The notes under the pieces: generated by a model | Told to the model about the DNA's origin: nothing | Database searches by the model: none | The model's input: only the letters and a program-made list of their open reading frames with translations | From: JANSWY01 sp965243755 | GTDB taxonomy: Bacteria > Bacteroidota > Bacteroidia > Cytophagales > Cyclobacteriaceae | DNA length: 64,000 nt | NCBI GenBank assembly: GCA_965243755.1 | Contig: CBDEVW010000003.1 | Span: 1,302,001-1,366,000 of the forward strand | Direction: 5' to 3' | Program-made: the position numbers and the translations under genes | Part shown: one piece after another, positions 33,991 through 43,845 of the stretch | Layout of the letters: the number at the start of each line of letters is the position of its first letter | Numbering within the stretch: position 1 is the stretch's first letter

Positions 33991-35208
33991 ATGGATAAGC
34001 TTGAACTTTCCACTAAAAACCGATTGACGAAATCGGTAAACAGAGCCAGAAGGACTTTCTGGTTCCATTTTATTCTTTTTGTCATGCTAATGGCCCTGCT
34101 AATGGTTACATCCAAAGTATTAGGGCAATCTAAAATGATTTTAAACGATCAGGCTGGTTTCATCACTCCGGTAACGGAAGAATACCTTAAAAACAGGTTT
34201 GAGGAAAACGGTATCACGTTAACATCTACTTTGGATTTCAGGGATCAATGTGACTACTATATTGTCAGCATTACCAGTAACGTAAATGATGCGGTAGTTC
34301 AGGTTAAAAAATGTAGCGATGAATTGATTGGCACCAAATCCATCTCTAGAAAAACCGGCGACATTCCGGAAGAAGAGCGATCTATTCTACTGTACTACGG
34401 TATCCTGGAGATCATTGAGCACCCGGGCAGCAGTGAGGAATCATTGGTAACCCTCCCACCAACGAGTACCGAGCATGATTCGAGGTACTTTTTTGCGCCT
34501 TCGGCCTACCCGCTGAAAAAAGGTGAGTTTTATTACAACACGATGTACTTTCTGGTACATGACGTACAGGTTGGTGTGCATGATCATATTTCGATGGGAT
34601 TTGGTACCACCATTATCGGTTACCCGATGTACCTGACTGCCAAGGCTTCACTTCCTGTAAACAAAAATTTACAGTTTGCCGTGGGTGACATGTTGATTCT
34701 GGGGACCTTCGGATCTGACTTTGTAGGGAACCTGGTATTTGGGACCACCACCATGGGAAGTCAGCACAGCAACGCAAGTATTGGGCTTGGTTATTTGGGG
34801 ACCAACGATAGTGATATTAGTAATCAGTCGGGTTCAATGGTCGTCAATGTGGCTGCCATTGGGAGATTGTCTGATTATGTGTACCTGCTCACGGAAAACT
34901 ACTTTTTTGGACTAGATCAGTCGGAGTATGCTTATTATTACCAGGATCCTGTTAATTATACTGGTTACATTCAAAGGGAATACACACGAAATAACCGGTA
35001 TTGGTACGGAATTGTAGGTATTAGGATTGTAAGGAGAGCCAATGAATTAGCCAGCTGGCAATTTGGGATGACCTATGTAAGGCAGGAATATGCTGAGGTG
35101 CCTTCCAGGTATCGCAGGGACCCCTGGCAGACCGATCCACCCACAGGCTCAGAAATGATTGGATTTCCTACACTTAGTTATACCAGAAAATTTCAATTGG
35201 GAAAATAG
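33991..35208 (+). CDS. Outer-membrane beta-barrel-like hypothetical protein (405 aa)
   Basis: The N-terminus has ~25 basic residues before a hydrophobic signal segment (~26-45, ending VLGQS). A later in-frame ATG at the hydrophobic stretch may be the true start. Residues ~160-400 alternate polar and aromatic/hydrophobic residues and begin with SRYFFAPSAYPLKKGEFYYNT, typical of a conserved Bacteroidota barrel family. Function unknown. It is plus strand, divergent from the zinc operon, with no Zur box on its side beyond D2. Confidence 0.6.
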   Translation: MDKLELSTKNRLTKSVNRARRTFWFHFILFVMLMALLMVTSKVLGQSKMILNDQAGFITPVTEEYLKNRFEENGITLTSTLDFRDQCDYYIVSITSNVNDAVVQVKKCSDELIGTKSISRKTGDIPEEERSILLYYGILEIIEHPGSSEESLVTLPPTSTEHDSRYFFAPSAYPLKKGEFYYNTMYFLVHDVQVGVHDHISMGFGTTIIGYPMYLTAKASLPVNKNLQFAVGDMLILGTFGSDFVGNLVFGTTTMGSQHSNASIGLGYLGTNDSDISNQSGSMVVNVAAIGRLSDYVYLLTENYFFGLDQSEYAYYYQDPVNYTGYIQREYTRNNRYWYGIVGIRIVRRANELASWQFGMTYVRQEYAEVPSRYRRDPWQTDPPTGSEMIGFPTLSYTRKFQLGK

Positions 35209-35232
35209 CAGAGAGGTCAACATTAAGAATGC

Positions 35233-35658
35233 TCAACAATATTTCAGCATATACCTGATAATATCGGTTGTAGTGACAATCCCAACAATCTTGTGTCCTA
35301 CTACCACAGGAAGCGCATGGAACTCACTATTGGCAAATATTTGAGCGACATTTCTGATGGGTGTTTCCAAAGCTACTGTTGTAGGGTTGGCTGTCATGAC
35401 CTGTGCAATGGAAAGCATTGATAAAATGGCATCATCCGTACTTTCGTCGGCATCAAACAAAGCCCCAAAGGTAAGCCTGTTGATGTCGGACCTACTGACT
35501 ATGCCAATGACCTCCTGATTGGTCACAATAGGGATATGCCTGATCCGGTATTTTTTAAACAAATCCACCACGCTATTGAGAGAATCTTTTTCATCTGCAG
35601 TGATCACCTCTTTAGTCATGATCTCACTGATTGGAGCGGTTGCCATTATTTCTGCCAT
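35233..35658 (-). CDS. CBS-domain pair protein (141 aa)
   Basis: Two CBS domains fill the protein (about 8-65 and 80-138), each with the typical start (ISEIMTKEVITADEKDSLN, IAQVMTANPTTVALETPI) and end (GIVSRSDINR, GIVTTTDIIR). Stand-alone CBS pairs bind adenine nucleotides and act as energy sensors or regulatory subunits. Partner unknown. It converges with the barrel protein gene. Confidence 0.85.
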   Translation of the reverse strand: MAEIMATAPISEIMTKEVITADEKDSLNSVVDLFKKYRIRHIPIVTNQEVIGIVSRSDINRLTFGALFDADESTDDAILSMLSIAQVMTANPTTVALETPIRNVAQIFANSEFHALPVVVGHKIVGIVTTTDIIRYMLKYC

Positions 35659-35789
35659 GGGAGTAGATGTTTATTTGATTCAAATCTATTGATACCGTAT
35701 GCAGTAGGCATTGATAAGAATCATGGGCAGAAATGATTTATGATAAGGAAATGTTTAGGAGAAATTCAACTTCAAGACAGTCCAAAAAC

Positions 35790-35823
35790 AAAGGACCTGT
35801 AGTACAATAACCACAGGTCCTTT
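35790..35823 (-). terminator. Terminator of the motor operon
   Basis: An 11-bp perfect stem AAAGGACCTGT / ACAGGTCCTTT. On the minus strand it is followed by GTTTTTGG. It lies 32 bp past the stop of the papain-like gene and marks the end of the six-gene unit. The core GGACCTGT/ACAGGTCC recurs in the two RHS-linked terminator repeats. Confidence 0.8.
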
Positions 35824-35854
35824 GCAGGATTAATTCACAAACTACCGCTGGCAA

Positions 35855-36352
35855 TTAATTTTGGTCCTTGAGTTTTTCTACATATCTCCAGGGAAAATTA
35901 TCCAACCCTGATCGTTCCGGGATGTTTAATCCAATCGTATTAGCTACTTCAATGACAAATGAAACGCAATCACTTTTCAGGAGTTCATAATCCTTGTTTT
36001 TCCATGCCTTGAGTACCTCTAAGGCAGCTTCGTATTGCTGTTTGGTGACACTTTTAATGAGCTTTACTTCGGCATTGTTTAAAAAATCGTCTTTAATCTC
36101 CCCAGGAACTTGACCAATTACTGATTTCATATCGCCATCCTTCTTTGGATACAATCCCCACGATCCATCAGTAACAGACATTTGCTGATCCATGTCTTCA
36201 TAACCGAAAGACACAAAAGCATGCCCCACATTACCTTCTGAAGTAGCCAGAAAAACCAGGTAATACTTGTTCTGGGCAAGCACATCTGTCCCAATTGTGC
36301 TCAACAGAATGCAGAAAAAACTGGTTAGCAATATTTTCAATTTCTTTTCCAT
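35855..36352 (-). CDS. Secreted permuted papain-like (NlpC/P60-type) cysteine hydrolase (165 aa)
   Basis: A signal peptide (1-26, ending VLAQ) is followed by a domain with an early His in GHAFVSFG (His44) and a late Cys in KSDCVSFVIEVANTIGL (Cys129). This His-before-Cys order is that of circularly permuted papain-like enzymes (NlpC/P60-like, LRAT-like). Such enzymes cleave peptides or acyl bonds in the envelope. It is the last gene of the motor operon, 54 bp after the previous gene, and before a terminator. It could trim peptidoglycan for the complex, which is inference. Confidence 0.55.
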   Translation of the reverse strand: MEKKLKILLTSFFCILLSTIGTDVLAQNKYYLVFLATSEGNVGHAFVSFGYEDMDQQMSVTDGSWGLYPKKDGDMKSVIGQVPGEIKDDFLNNAEVKLIKSVTKQQYEAALEVLKAWKNKDYELLKSDCVSFVIEVANTIGLNIPERSGLDNFPWRYVEKLKDQN

Positions 36353-36406
36353 GATTATCTCTTTGGTTTAATTGTAATGTTTGGTTTGGCAAGTATTGTA
36401 CCACAT

Positions 36407-36904
36407 TCAGGAAGTCCGGTCGTTATTGTTGTCGGTAAGTTCATTCATGAGGTTGAAAAATTTACGTCTTTGACCTGGTCTTTTAAAGAATAGCCTGAAT
36501 TCTGGCAAATCTGGTACTAAATCAATATTCAGCCTTGAATCACTGGTTCTGATCTTTTTACCTGGTATTTTTCTACACATCTCATCAGAAGGATCACAAC
36601 CCACATCAATTCTGATTGACTTAAACTTTTTTTCAATCAACACGATAGAATCCCTTGCAATACTATAAAATCGATTTTCCGCATAGAAATAGAATGTGTT
36701 TTCGTCCACAGCCATTTTAGTAATTGGTCTTTTAGCCTTTTTGAAATGAAAAAGAGCAATTGGATCATATTTTAAATAGCATTTGCCCTGTTGAAGCAAT
36801 TGATTCATTTCTTCGGTTTGTTCAATATACGACTGGGACAAGCAATCTGTCGATTGCGATAAATATCCAATTAAAAGGATAATGAAGTAACAATGTGTTT
36901 TCAT
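36407..36904 (-). CDS. Small secreted protein of the motor operon (165 aa)
   Basis: A signal peptide (1-24, ending CLSQS) is followed by a basic domain with a Cys pair (VGCDPSDEMCRKIPG) and a Lys/Arg-rich C-terminus (FRLFFKRPGQRRKFF). No family is recognised. Only 3 bp separate it from the giant protein gene, so it is certainly in the same transcript. Confidence 0.6.
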   Translation of the reverse strand: MKTHCYFIILLIGYLSQSTDCLSQSYIEQTEEMNQLLQQGKCYLKYDPIALFHFKKAKRPITKMAVDENTFYFYAENRFYSIARDSIVLIEKKFKSIRIDVGCDPSDEMCRKIPGKKIRTSDSRLNIDLVPDLPEFRLFFKRPGQRRKFFNLMNELTDNNNDRTS

Positions 36905-36907
36905 AGT

Positions 36908-39900
36908 CTATTTTCGAAGTAAAGCAGCGGGGTTCACATGACCATTGACCTGATACCATTCATTAAAACCATCAAACCAGGACAATATAATCCTAGCCTG
37001 CTCCGATCTTGCTGATGCCTTGTTTAAAAATATTCTTTTTTCATAAAATTGATCGTCTGGATTTGAAGTAAATTGTTGCCAGCGACTGGTGTAATTTAAA
37101 TTGATCACTTTGGCTCCAATTTGCCCACCACTTTTCTCCCAAATCAATTCCGCCTGATTTCCAGTGAAAATAACCGCTCTGAAGTTGATAGAATCCAAAG
37201 GAAATTTTTCAACATAAGCATGTGATGCAGTATCCCTCTCCAGTCGGTCAATGATTAAATTATAGAACTGATCATGCTTCTTAATATCCACATCCAATTC
37301 CGTTTCATTGCTCCTCAACTGAAACCCCAAATTGTGCAGTTGCGCATTTTGCCTCATATCAAAGGTTCCACCACAACCGGCATTGACGATTGTAAGTTTC
37401 ATTTCCTGGTCGAGGGCATTCGGGGATGAAGTCACAGTGCCATAAACTACCCGTTTCGGGTTAGCAGAGATAAGTACCCTGTCATTTAAAGTATCTCGAG
37501 CATGAAAAAACAGCAGGTTCCTGTACACATTGGTATTGCACTCATTTTCAATAAGAGATTGATGTGAAGTCAGGGTAGTTGATTCAGATATCCCTATTTG
37601 TTTTGTCAGGTCCGAAACAAATAATTTGTGATATGAACCTTTAATTTTCAATGGGTTGTTGCCCTTCTTTAGTTCAGTGAAAGTGTAACTAAAGTTTTTG
37701 CGGTCATTTTTGAGCTTTGAGCAGTCCCATATATTGAAGGTGTAATTTGGACTCGATGTTTTTACCCGAATAGTGTTTGGGTCGCGACCATAATAAATCC
37801 AGTTTTGTACATATTCATTCAACAGGGGCCGTATTTTGTAAAAAAACTTGCTATCCTCATTTGTTAATATTGAAAAAACCTCCTTCAAAGTAAGTTCATC
37901 AGAATTGAGGTTTCCGGACAGCATTGCTTTGAAATTATCTCCCGGAATTTTAAGCCAAGTTTTAGCGGTAAGCTGATAAAACTTATCCTCCCCTTTTGAT
38001 GCATCAATGGCGAATACTTCGGCCCGAAATTTAGATTCTTTTTTGTCAGCAATGATCATTGTTCCCCTGTCAAACAGGATTATGCTACCTATCTCCAGGT
38101 TTTTGGTTTTCTCCCGAAGGAGTTTCTGATACTCCTCAATATCTACCGTATCTGCACCCGTGGTTTTGTCATCTTCAAACTCTTTTTCAGGCTCTTCATC
38201 AATAGAAACGATTTGCATGAATTGTTGAAGAATGCCTTTTCCGGGATTTCCGATACTTGTAAAAGCCTGTTCGGGATTTTTTGATTTTACTTTTGAGGTC
38301 ACCGTAAATCCTGATACAGCAGATATGGTCTGCTTTTTACGGCTGGTTTCCTCTGATCCTTTCAATTGAATACAATCAAGACAAGAGATATTAGACATTG
38401 GTTTTTGATTGCTCACATTTGATAAAAACCCATCTACAGTGAATTGCTCCATTCTAGATCCGGAGGAGCAAAATTTGTTGGCCGGCTCTGGCAGTCTGGC
38501 CGAGGTGAAAATATAAATATGGCTGGCATCATACGCCAGGTTACCAAACAAACTAATGGAATTGAACAACGTGTCTGCAAAATTATTTGCCGGGATGCAC
38601 CTTTCGCTTCCGCCAGAGGCAATGCCATTCTCTTTCGACAAACACAATTGGGTTTGTCCGGAAATGGTTCTTTTAGATGCTTCCAAAGGTGTGCGCATCA
38701 GGAACAATGTTTTGTTTTTTAGTTTGTCCCCTACATCGGGATGCACCAGGTCATATACTTTCCTTTTAGAAGGGTGACCTGACGAATTGGGGTCGTAGAT
38801 GGCATAATAATTTTTCCAACCAGAAGGAAGACAGGTCCAGTAACTTCCCCATTTGCTAAAGTTGAATGTTTCATCCTGAATGGTCCTGTTTCTATAAACA
38901 TCCCTGCAACTCCATTTGACGAAACCGAATTTGGTACATTTTCTGCCAACTTTTTCACTAATTACCCTGGGTAAAGAGTGGTTAACTTTTTCCATCGCCA
39001 GGTTCAGGTTTACAATTTGACCTTTGGCTACCGCCGTTCCTGAAACACCAGTATCTTCATATACATCGTCAAATGTTGAGGATGTCGCACCCTCCTGTCC
39101 ACCACTGCCCTCTTTATATTGCTGCTTGCCTCCATCGGCATCATCATCTCCACCAAAACTCAATTCAACACTCTTAAAATTAGCTATTTCATCAAGAAGC
39201 TTTGCCAGATCATCCACTTCAAATTCAAACATGTTCAGGATCAAGTCAAGAATTTTTCCTTCGGTGACGGCATCAACAACAGGAACAGTGAGGCCAAGTT
39301 TCGCGCCTAATACCTCAAACGCTGCATTTGCTTCATGAATATCCACCCTCAGGTCAAAACCTGCGAGCTTGAAGTCGGAAATGGAGAAGTCACCCCACAA
39401 TTTCCCATAGCCATAAAGCAGGTGGGAAACCGGCAAATAGGGGATATACCGTGTTCCTACTTTGCCACTCAGTGAAACGAGGGGAATATTGATTGTACCA
39501 GATCCATCAAAAGCGATGTATCCCGTATGTGTCTGACCTTCCAATCTCAGCTCAGCACCCATTCCAAGTAGTTTTAGTTCAGCGCTTCCCTTCATACTAC
39601 GCTCCTTAAAATCGGGATGCTTCCCATAGAAATCCATCCTGCGTTCATAGTGAATTACTTTACTTAGCAGCTCGGAAGTTCCCTCGCTCATACCAAATGA
39701 GGCAGTTTCCAGGTCGATGTACCCTTTGCCGTAATACAATGGGATTACACTGACAACTAAAAACGTTCCTTTGTAATCTATCCTTTTGAAACTGGCAATA
39801 TCGATGGTCAATTTGGTACTGATTTTAGCTACTCTTGCAGTGGCTCTCGCCTCTTCTGTTGCCCCCAATGTTACCGTGGTGGTGCCATAAACTTTGTTTT

Positions 39901-42900
39901 CTTTGAAATCAAACCTTAAGGTGGGATCAATGGCCACTACTCCCGGGCCCACGGGATAGGAGCCATATAGGGTGATTTGTGGAGCAAAAGTATAGGTGAA
40001 TTTTTTGGGGGTCAGCGTGAATTCAATACCAGGAAAAGTGATCACATCAGTGATATTGATTTTTATCACACCAGTCAGTGTCAATGATTTAGGATCAAAA
40101 TACGTATCACAAATACCGATATCACCCTCACAACTGGCTTCAAGAATAGACGACATGAAGTTGTTGGCCAGTCCTGCAACCAGTGAATTTAACGCGTCAT
40201 CGGCTCCTTCTACAATCAGTTTTACGGAGAGCTTTTTTGGATCTATCCGCAAAATGATCCCGTCCAGCTTCAATCCATTCAGGCTTTCAAAAACCACTTC
40301 TCCTCTAATATCAACTTTGTTATTGGCGAGATCTGATACCACATCTTTTATCCTTATCAGCGCTTGGCCACCAAAATCAATTTTTGGAGGCAAGGCATTT
40401 TTGAGAGAAGCGCTTATCGTTTTATCCAATTCGGCAATTATTTTACCCTTAACCAGGTCTATGGTATCACCAAGATTCGCTCCCTGGAAAGTCACACTTC
40501 CATCGGCTCCAATTGAGACTGTACCAATAACGGTGGTTCCCACATCCAAAAATGCGAATTCAGGTGATTTTGAAATATTGGTTACCAGATCCACTTTGAA
40601 TTGACCACCATTGAACCGCGGAGACTGCATGGTCACCAACCCATCGTATTGAGCAATGACATCAGAAAAATTTGCTATGATCCTTTGTTTTAATTCTGCT
40701 GTGGGATCAAATGCCTTGAGCTCAATGCCGTTGGCAGAAAACTTTACTGTCACTTCAGATAATCCATCTAGCAAACTGGCTGTAACTTCACATCCCTCTA
40801 CCTTCTTTTTCACAAACTGGAGGGTGAAAAGTTCAAATTGCTCAGGTACATTGTCGCAAAGGTTTTCTACTGTTGCAATGGTGACCTGCTTAAACTGGTC
40901 TTCGAAAAATCCAGTAATATTATTCCTGATATAGGCCTTTATTTTTTGTTTAAGTAGCAGTTCAAACGCTGAATAAGAAAATTTGTTAGTATTGAAATTG
41001 AAACATATAGGTGCGGTGGCATTGTCCAGGGCCCGTAATGTAATGTTTGCACAGGCATTTCTTTCATGGATGTCTATTTGAAGATCGGAAATGCCAAATT
41101 CTTCATATACGTTTGTCACTACTCTCTTAAGTGCTTCAGCATTTTCCAAAACCGGCAGTTGAAGTGACTCAACAGTTTCCTGGAGTTTCTTTTTAACTTG
41201 TTCTTCAAAATAATAGGTGACTGGAATACCGGGTTTCGACACTTCAAACCTGGGATAGCCCTCCCTCATATACAATCGAAAATCCAGTGGAATAAATGGT
41301 GTCTTTTCATCTTCAAATAAAAATGAAAGTCCTTTTGGTTTAACGGAGATTCTTCCTTCCAACAAATCATTTTTAACAACATCAACAACTACCCCTGCAT
41401 TATTCCTCATGGTATCGGTCCCAAAGTCTATATTGCCAATCTTCACTTCCTCGGCGAATAAGATTTCCTGGAGCGCCTCTCTTCTGTTTTCAAGCTGTGT
41501 TTTAAGTTGCCGTGCAAGGGCGGTCTTGATTTGCTTGCCAATGGCGTCTTTAAAATCCTTTCCATCTTGCTCCACTTTAGAAAGCTGTATTGATATTTGA
41601 TTGTGATAGTGACTCAGTGCATCAGAAAGAAACCCTTTTGGCTGCCAGTCAAATACTATCTTGGGGTCCCAGGTCTGAGGGTTTATTTCAATTCTATCAA
41701 TGTGCAATCCCAAAGCCAGAGGCAGCTGTAACTGCTCAACAACAAGGGCATTTTTCTCCTCGATATATTTAAAGTTGGTCCAGATCCCGGCTGCTTTGAA
41801 AGTAACGGATACTTTGGGTACATCCGTATTGGTTGAATGTAATGTGGCGGAATATGTATTTTGAATATCCTTTGTGCTTACAATCAGATCATAGATTTTT
41901 AACCCAAGTGGGATTTCTACATGCACATTCCTGACTGATTCCAGTGCCTTTTGCAGCTCTGAAGCACTCAACGAGTCTTTTTTAAATAATTTTTTACCAT
42001 GAAAAATAATGTCATCATCTTTCATTTTGGGTCGATATACCAGGTACAATTCTCCGGTAAGATTCTCCAGCCTACCGCTCTTACTTTCCAACGCCTGTGC
42101 TGTCCCGGAAGGTAACTTCAGACGGACCCAGTGCTTTGAATCCCTTGCAGTTTTGATGTCTATGTATTCCGTGTCTGATTCCCGGTCAGCAAAATATTCG
42201 TTGATTTTTCTTGAATACTGCTCAACGACCGGGTGATTTGTAATGTAATCTTCCACGCTACTGACACTTTCGGTAGCCACTATCTCAAAGATTTCATCAA
42301 TTAAAGTGCTGATTTCTCTAATAACAACCTCCCTCAACCTGAAGTATTCTGCATTGTACTTATTAAGGTACTTTTCCAATTTCTCCTTTTGGCCTGCACT
42401 GCTCCTCAGCATTTCTGCAGAGGCTACACTGTATTTCATATAATCCTGAAGTCTCAGGTAGATGGTTTCGATATCTCTGTTTGTGAAGCCTAACATTTTT
42501 CTGCTATCAGGTTGTCTCAAAAAATAATATAGGAGCTCAATCAGATATTCCTGTGACTTCACTTTAATGTAGGCCTCCGTAATATCACCAATGGTAAGGG
42601 CAGAGTCCTCCAGGAGGTATTTGTACATGGGCCTTAGTTGCTTTAGTACCGCTATCAGTCTGTTGTAAGTACCCCCAATAGCCTTTTTCTTTGCATTTGA
42701 AGCCAGTACTTTCAAGTCGTTCTCATATTCCTGCTGGTATCGCTGTGGCAGGTATTTGATGAATCTTACGGTACCATTTTCCAGTTCCTGCAGAAAGTCT
42801 TTTTGGTGCGCTTTGATCAAAGGAAAAACTTCGGCGTACAGTACCTGAAACAGGGGATTACTTTCAAGGTTGCTCAGTTTAGATTTCACCAGTGGGTCTA

Positions 42901-43213
42901 CCTGGGATTTAAAATTCAACAAAACCCCTTTTGCCAGCCATTCTGATTGATCCCCGGCAGCCCGGGATAATCGCTGGAGGCTATCGATAGACGATAAATA
43001 TTTTTTTACTCTATTGTTGCTCGTAGAATTGATATAACCTTCCAGGTCCGCCTGGTAATACAGGATTTGATGTGCCAGTTGAAACATGTTTTGAAAATCC
43101 TCATAAGTAGTGTCACGTGATACGATTGTTCCTGCATCGGAATCAAGCAGACTAATCTGACCAGGGATTAGCAGCAACAAAAAAACGAAAGATTGAAACC
43201 TGATTTTTTTCAT
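36908..43213 (-). CDS. Giant exported protein of the motor operon, with helix-plus-strand units (2101 aa)
   Basis: I choose the ATG at 43213 (MKKIRFQSF) because it overlaps the upstream stop by 4 bp (ATGA) and opens a signal peptide or anchor (about 4-25); an ATG 12 codons earlier is unlikely. Residues ~30-380 are mostly helical. From ~440 to ~1210 the protein shows units of one amphipathic helix followed by strands. The helices start near residues 556, 671, 751, 840, 919 and 1005, and the strands often end in LxLxGIxLxxDPKK. Residues ~1080-1340 are long beta-sheet, then an acidic Gly/Gln linker (~1355-1385) and a Cys-rich C-terminal region. There is no T9SS sorting domain. The units recall TULIP or AsmA-like lipid-binding folds, but that is a guess from pattern only. 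Confidence 0.75.
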   Translation of the reverse strand: MKKIRFQSFVFLLLLIPGQISLLDSDAGTIVSRDTTYEDFQNMFQLAHQILYYQADLEGYINSTSNNRVKKYLSSIDSLQRLSRAAGDQSEWLAKGVLLNFKSQVDPLVKSKLSNLESNPLFQVLYAEVFPLIKAHQKDFLQELENGTVRFIKYLPQRYQQEYENDLKVLASNAKKKAIGGTYNRLIAVLKQLRPMYKYLLEDSALTIGDITEAYIKVKSQEYLIELLYYFLRQPDSRKMLGFTNRDIETIYLRLQDYMKYSVASAEMLRSSAGQKEKLEKYLNKYNAEYFRLREVVIREISTLIDEIFEIVATESVSSVEDYITNHPVVEQYSRKINEYFADRESDTEYIDIKTARDSKHWVRLKLPSGTAQALESKSGRLENLTGELYLVYRPKMKDDDIIFHGKKLFKKDSLSASELQKALESVRNVHVEIPLGLKIYDLIVSTKDIQNTYSATLHSTNTDVPKVSVTFKAAGIWTNFKYIEEKNALVVEQLQLPLALGLHIDRIEINPQTWDPKIVFDWQPKGFLSDALSHYHNQISIQLSKVEQDGKDFKDAIGKQIKTALARQLKTQLENRREALQEILFAEEVKIGNIDFGTDTMRNNAGVVVDVVKNDLLEGRISVKPKGLSFLFEDEKTPFIPLDFRLYMREGYPRFEVSKPGIPVTYYFEEQVKKKLQETVESLQLPVLENAEALKRVVTNVYEEFGISDLQIDIHERNACANITLRALDNATAPICFNFNTNKFSYSAFELLLKQKIKAYIRNNITGFFEDQFKQVTIATVENLCDNVPEQFELFTLQFVKKKVEGCEVTASLLDGLSEVTVKFSANGIELKAFDPTAELKQRIIANFSDVIAQYDGLVTMQSPRFNGGQFKVDLVTNISKSPEFAFLDVGTTVIGTVSIGADGSVTFQGANLGDTIDLVKGKIIAELDKTISASLKNALPPKIDFGGQALIRIKDVVSDLANNKVDIRGEVVFESLNGLKLDGIILRIDPKKLSVKLIVEGADDALNSLVAGLANNFMSSILEASCEGDIGICDTYFDPKSLTLTGVIKINITDVITFPGIEFTLTPKKFTYTFAPQITLYGSYPVGPGVVAIDPTLRFDFKENKVYGTTTVTLGATEEARATARVAKISTKLTIDIASFKRIDYKGTFLVVSVIPLYYGKGYIDLETASFGMSEGTSELLSKVIHYERRMDFYGKHPDFKERSMKGSAELKLLGMGAELRLEGQTHTGYIAFDGSGTINIPLVSLSGKVGTRYIPYLPVSHLLYGYGKLWGDFSISDFKLAGFDLRVDIHEANAAFEVLGAKLGLTVPVVDAVTEGKILDLILNMFEFEVDDLAKLLDEIANFKSVELSFGGDDDADGGKQQYKEGSGGQEGATSSTFDDVYEDTGVSGTAVAKGQIVNLNLAMEKVNHSLPRVISEKVGRKCTKFGFVKWSCRDVYRNRTIQDETFNFSKWGSYWTCLPSGWKNYYAIYDPNSSGHPSKRKVYDLVHPDVGDKLKNKTLFLMRTPLEASKRTISGQTQLCLSKENGIASGGSERCIPANNFADTLFNSISLFGNLAYDASHIYIFTSARLPEPANKFCSSGSRMEQFTVDGFLSNVSNQKPMSNISCLDCIQLKGSEETSRKKQTISAVSGFTVTSKVKSKNPEQAFTSIGNPGKGILQQFMQIVSIDEEPEKEFEDDKTTGADTVDIEEYQKLLREKTKNLEIGSIILFDRGTMIIADKKESKFRAEVFAIDASKGEDKFYQLTAKTWLKIPGDNFKAMLSGNLNSDELTLKEVFSILTNEDSKFFYKIRPLLNEYVQNWIYYGRDPNTIRVKTSSPNYTFNIWDCSKLKNDRKNFSYTFTELKKGNNPLKIKGSYHKLFVSDLTKQIGISESTTLTSHQSLIENECNTNVYRNLLFFHARDTLNDRVLISANPKRVVYGTVTSSPNALDQEMKLTIVNAGCGGTFDMRQNAQLHNLGFQLRSNETELDVDIKKHDQFYNLIIDRLERDTASHAYVEKFPLDSINFRAVIFTGNQAELIWEKSGGQIGAKVINLNYTSRWQQFTSNPDDQFYEKRIFLNKASARSEQARIILSWFDGFNEWYQVNGHVNPAALLRK

Positions 43214-43845
43214 TGATCTTGAATTTCCACTGATATAAAACTGTCCCATCCCATGCTCAGCAACTCAGTTTTCGATTCACTGACAGTATCTTTCTGGGCA
43301 ATGTGGTGGATTTGATGAGTGACCTTTAATTGGGCTGATAGTAGATTATTGAGCTGTGTGGGGTCAATGTTTCTCAATTGTTTATCCAGGTGCCTGTTGG
43401 AGAAATACCTCATTCCAATTTGCCAGTGCTGTTTTGGTTTAATTTCGGCAATCCCGTAGATGTGATAGTATAATTTCCGTCCATTCTCATCAATTTTTAG
43501 GGAAGGTCCCATGCCGTAAAATGCCGGATCATTGAATGTGACAAAACCATCTTCATTCAGGATCATCCCTTCCTCGTTGATTTCAGACGCTATCCAGCTG
43601 CCATCTGGTTTTTTCACCAGTAGTTGAATCATCGAATTTTCAATATCATAAATATTGAATTGCGGATTTGAAAATTCCACTGAGCCAGTATACAGGATAT
43701 AGTCCTTTGGACCACCAGCGATATCGCCGGCCTGTTCCGCTCCATATTTTATGATTATCATCAAAGCAGCAGTGGAACATAAAAACCCCGTCAACAGGTC
43801 TATGAATCCAATGCTTATGATCGATTTTGTTTTCTCCTTCGTCAT
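43210..43845 (-). CDS. ExbD/MotB-like single-span protein 2 of the motor operon (211 aa)
   Basis: A short cytoplasmic N-terminus (MTKEKTKSIISIG) leads to one TM helix (~14-32) with an Asp at its start (Asp16, GFIDLLTGF). This is where ExbD, TolR and MotB carry the proton-binding Asp (compare PFIDVM). The remaining ~175 residues are periplasmic, beta-rich and not OmpA-like. It overlaps the gene before by 4 bp and the giant protein gene after by 4 bp. Confidence 0.65.
   Translation of the reverse strand: MTKEKTKSIISIGFIDLLTGFLCSTAALMIIIKYGAEQAGDIAGGPKDYILYTGSVEFSNPQFNIYDIENSMIQLLVKKPDGSWIASEINEEGMILNEDGFVTFNDPAFYGMGPSLKIDENGRKLYYHIYGIAEIKPKQHWQIGMRYFSNRHLDKQLRNIDPTQLNNLLSAQLKVTHQIHHIAQKDTVSESKTELLSMGWDSFISVEIQDQ

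Noticed and set aside
33991..35208. Barrel protein as a member of the zinc regulon
   Set aside because: It lies next to the operators but on the opposite strand; 128 bp separate operator D2 from its start and no second box or -7 element faces it.
39996..40604. 202-codon plus-strand frame inside the giant motor-operon gene
   Set aside because: Antisense to a frame with strong coding character; Ser/Ile-rich low-complexity translation typical of a shadow.
43214..43249. Upstream ATG for the giant motor-operon protein
   Set aside because: It would add 12 polar residues before the signal peptide and enlarge the overlap to 40 bp, while the ATGA overlap at 43213 fits the pattern of the operon.
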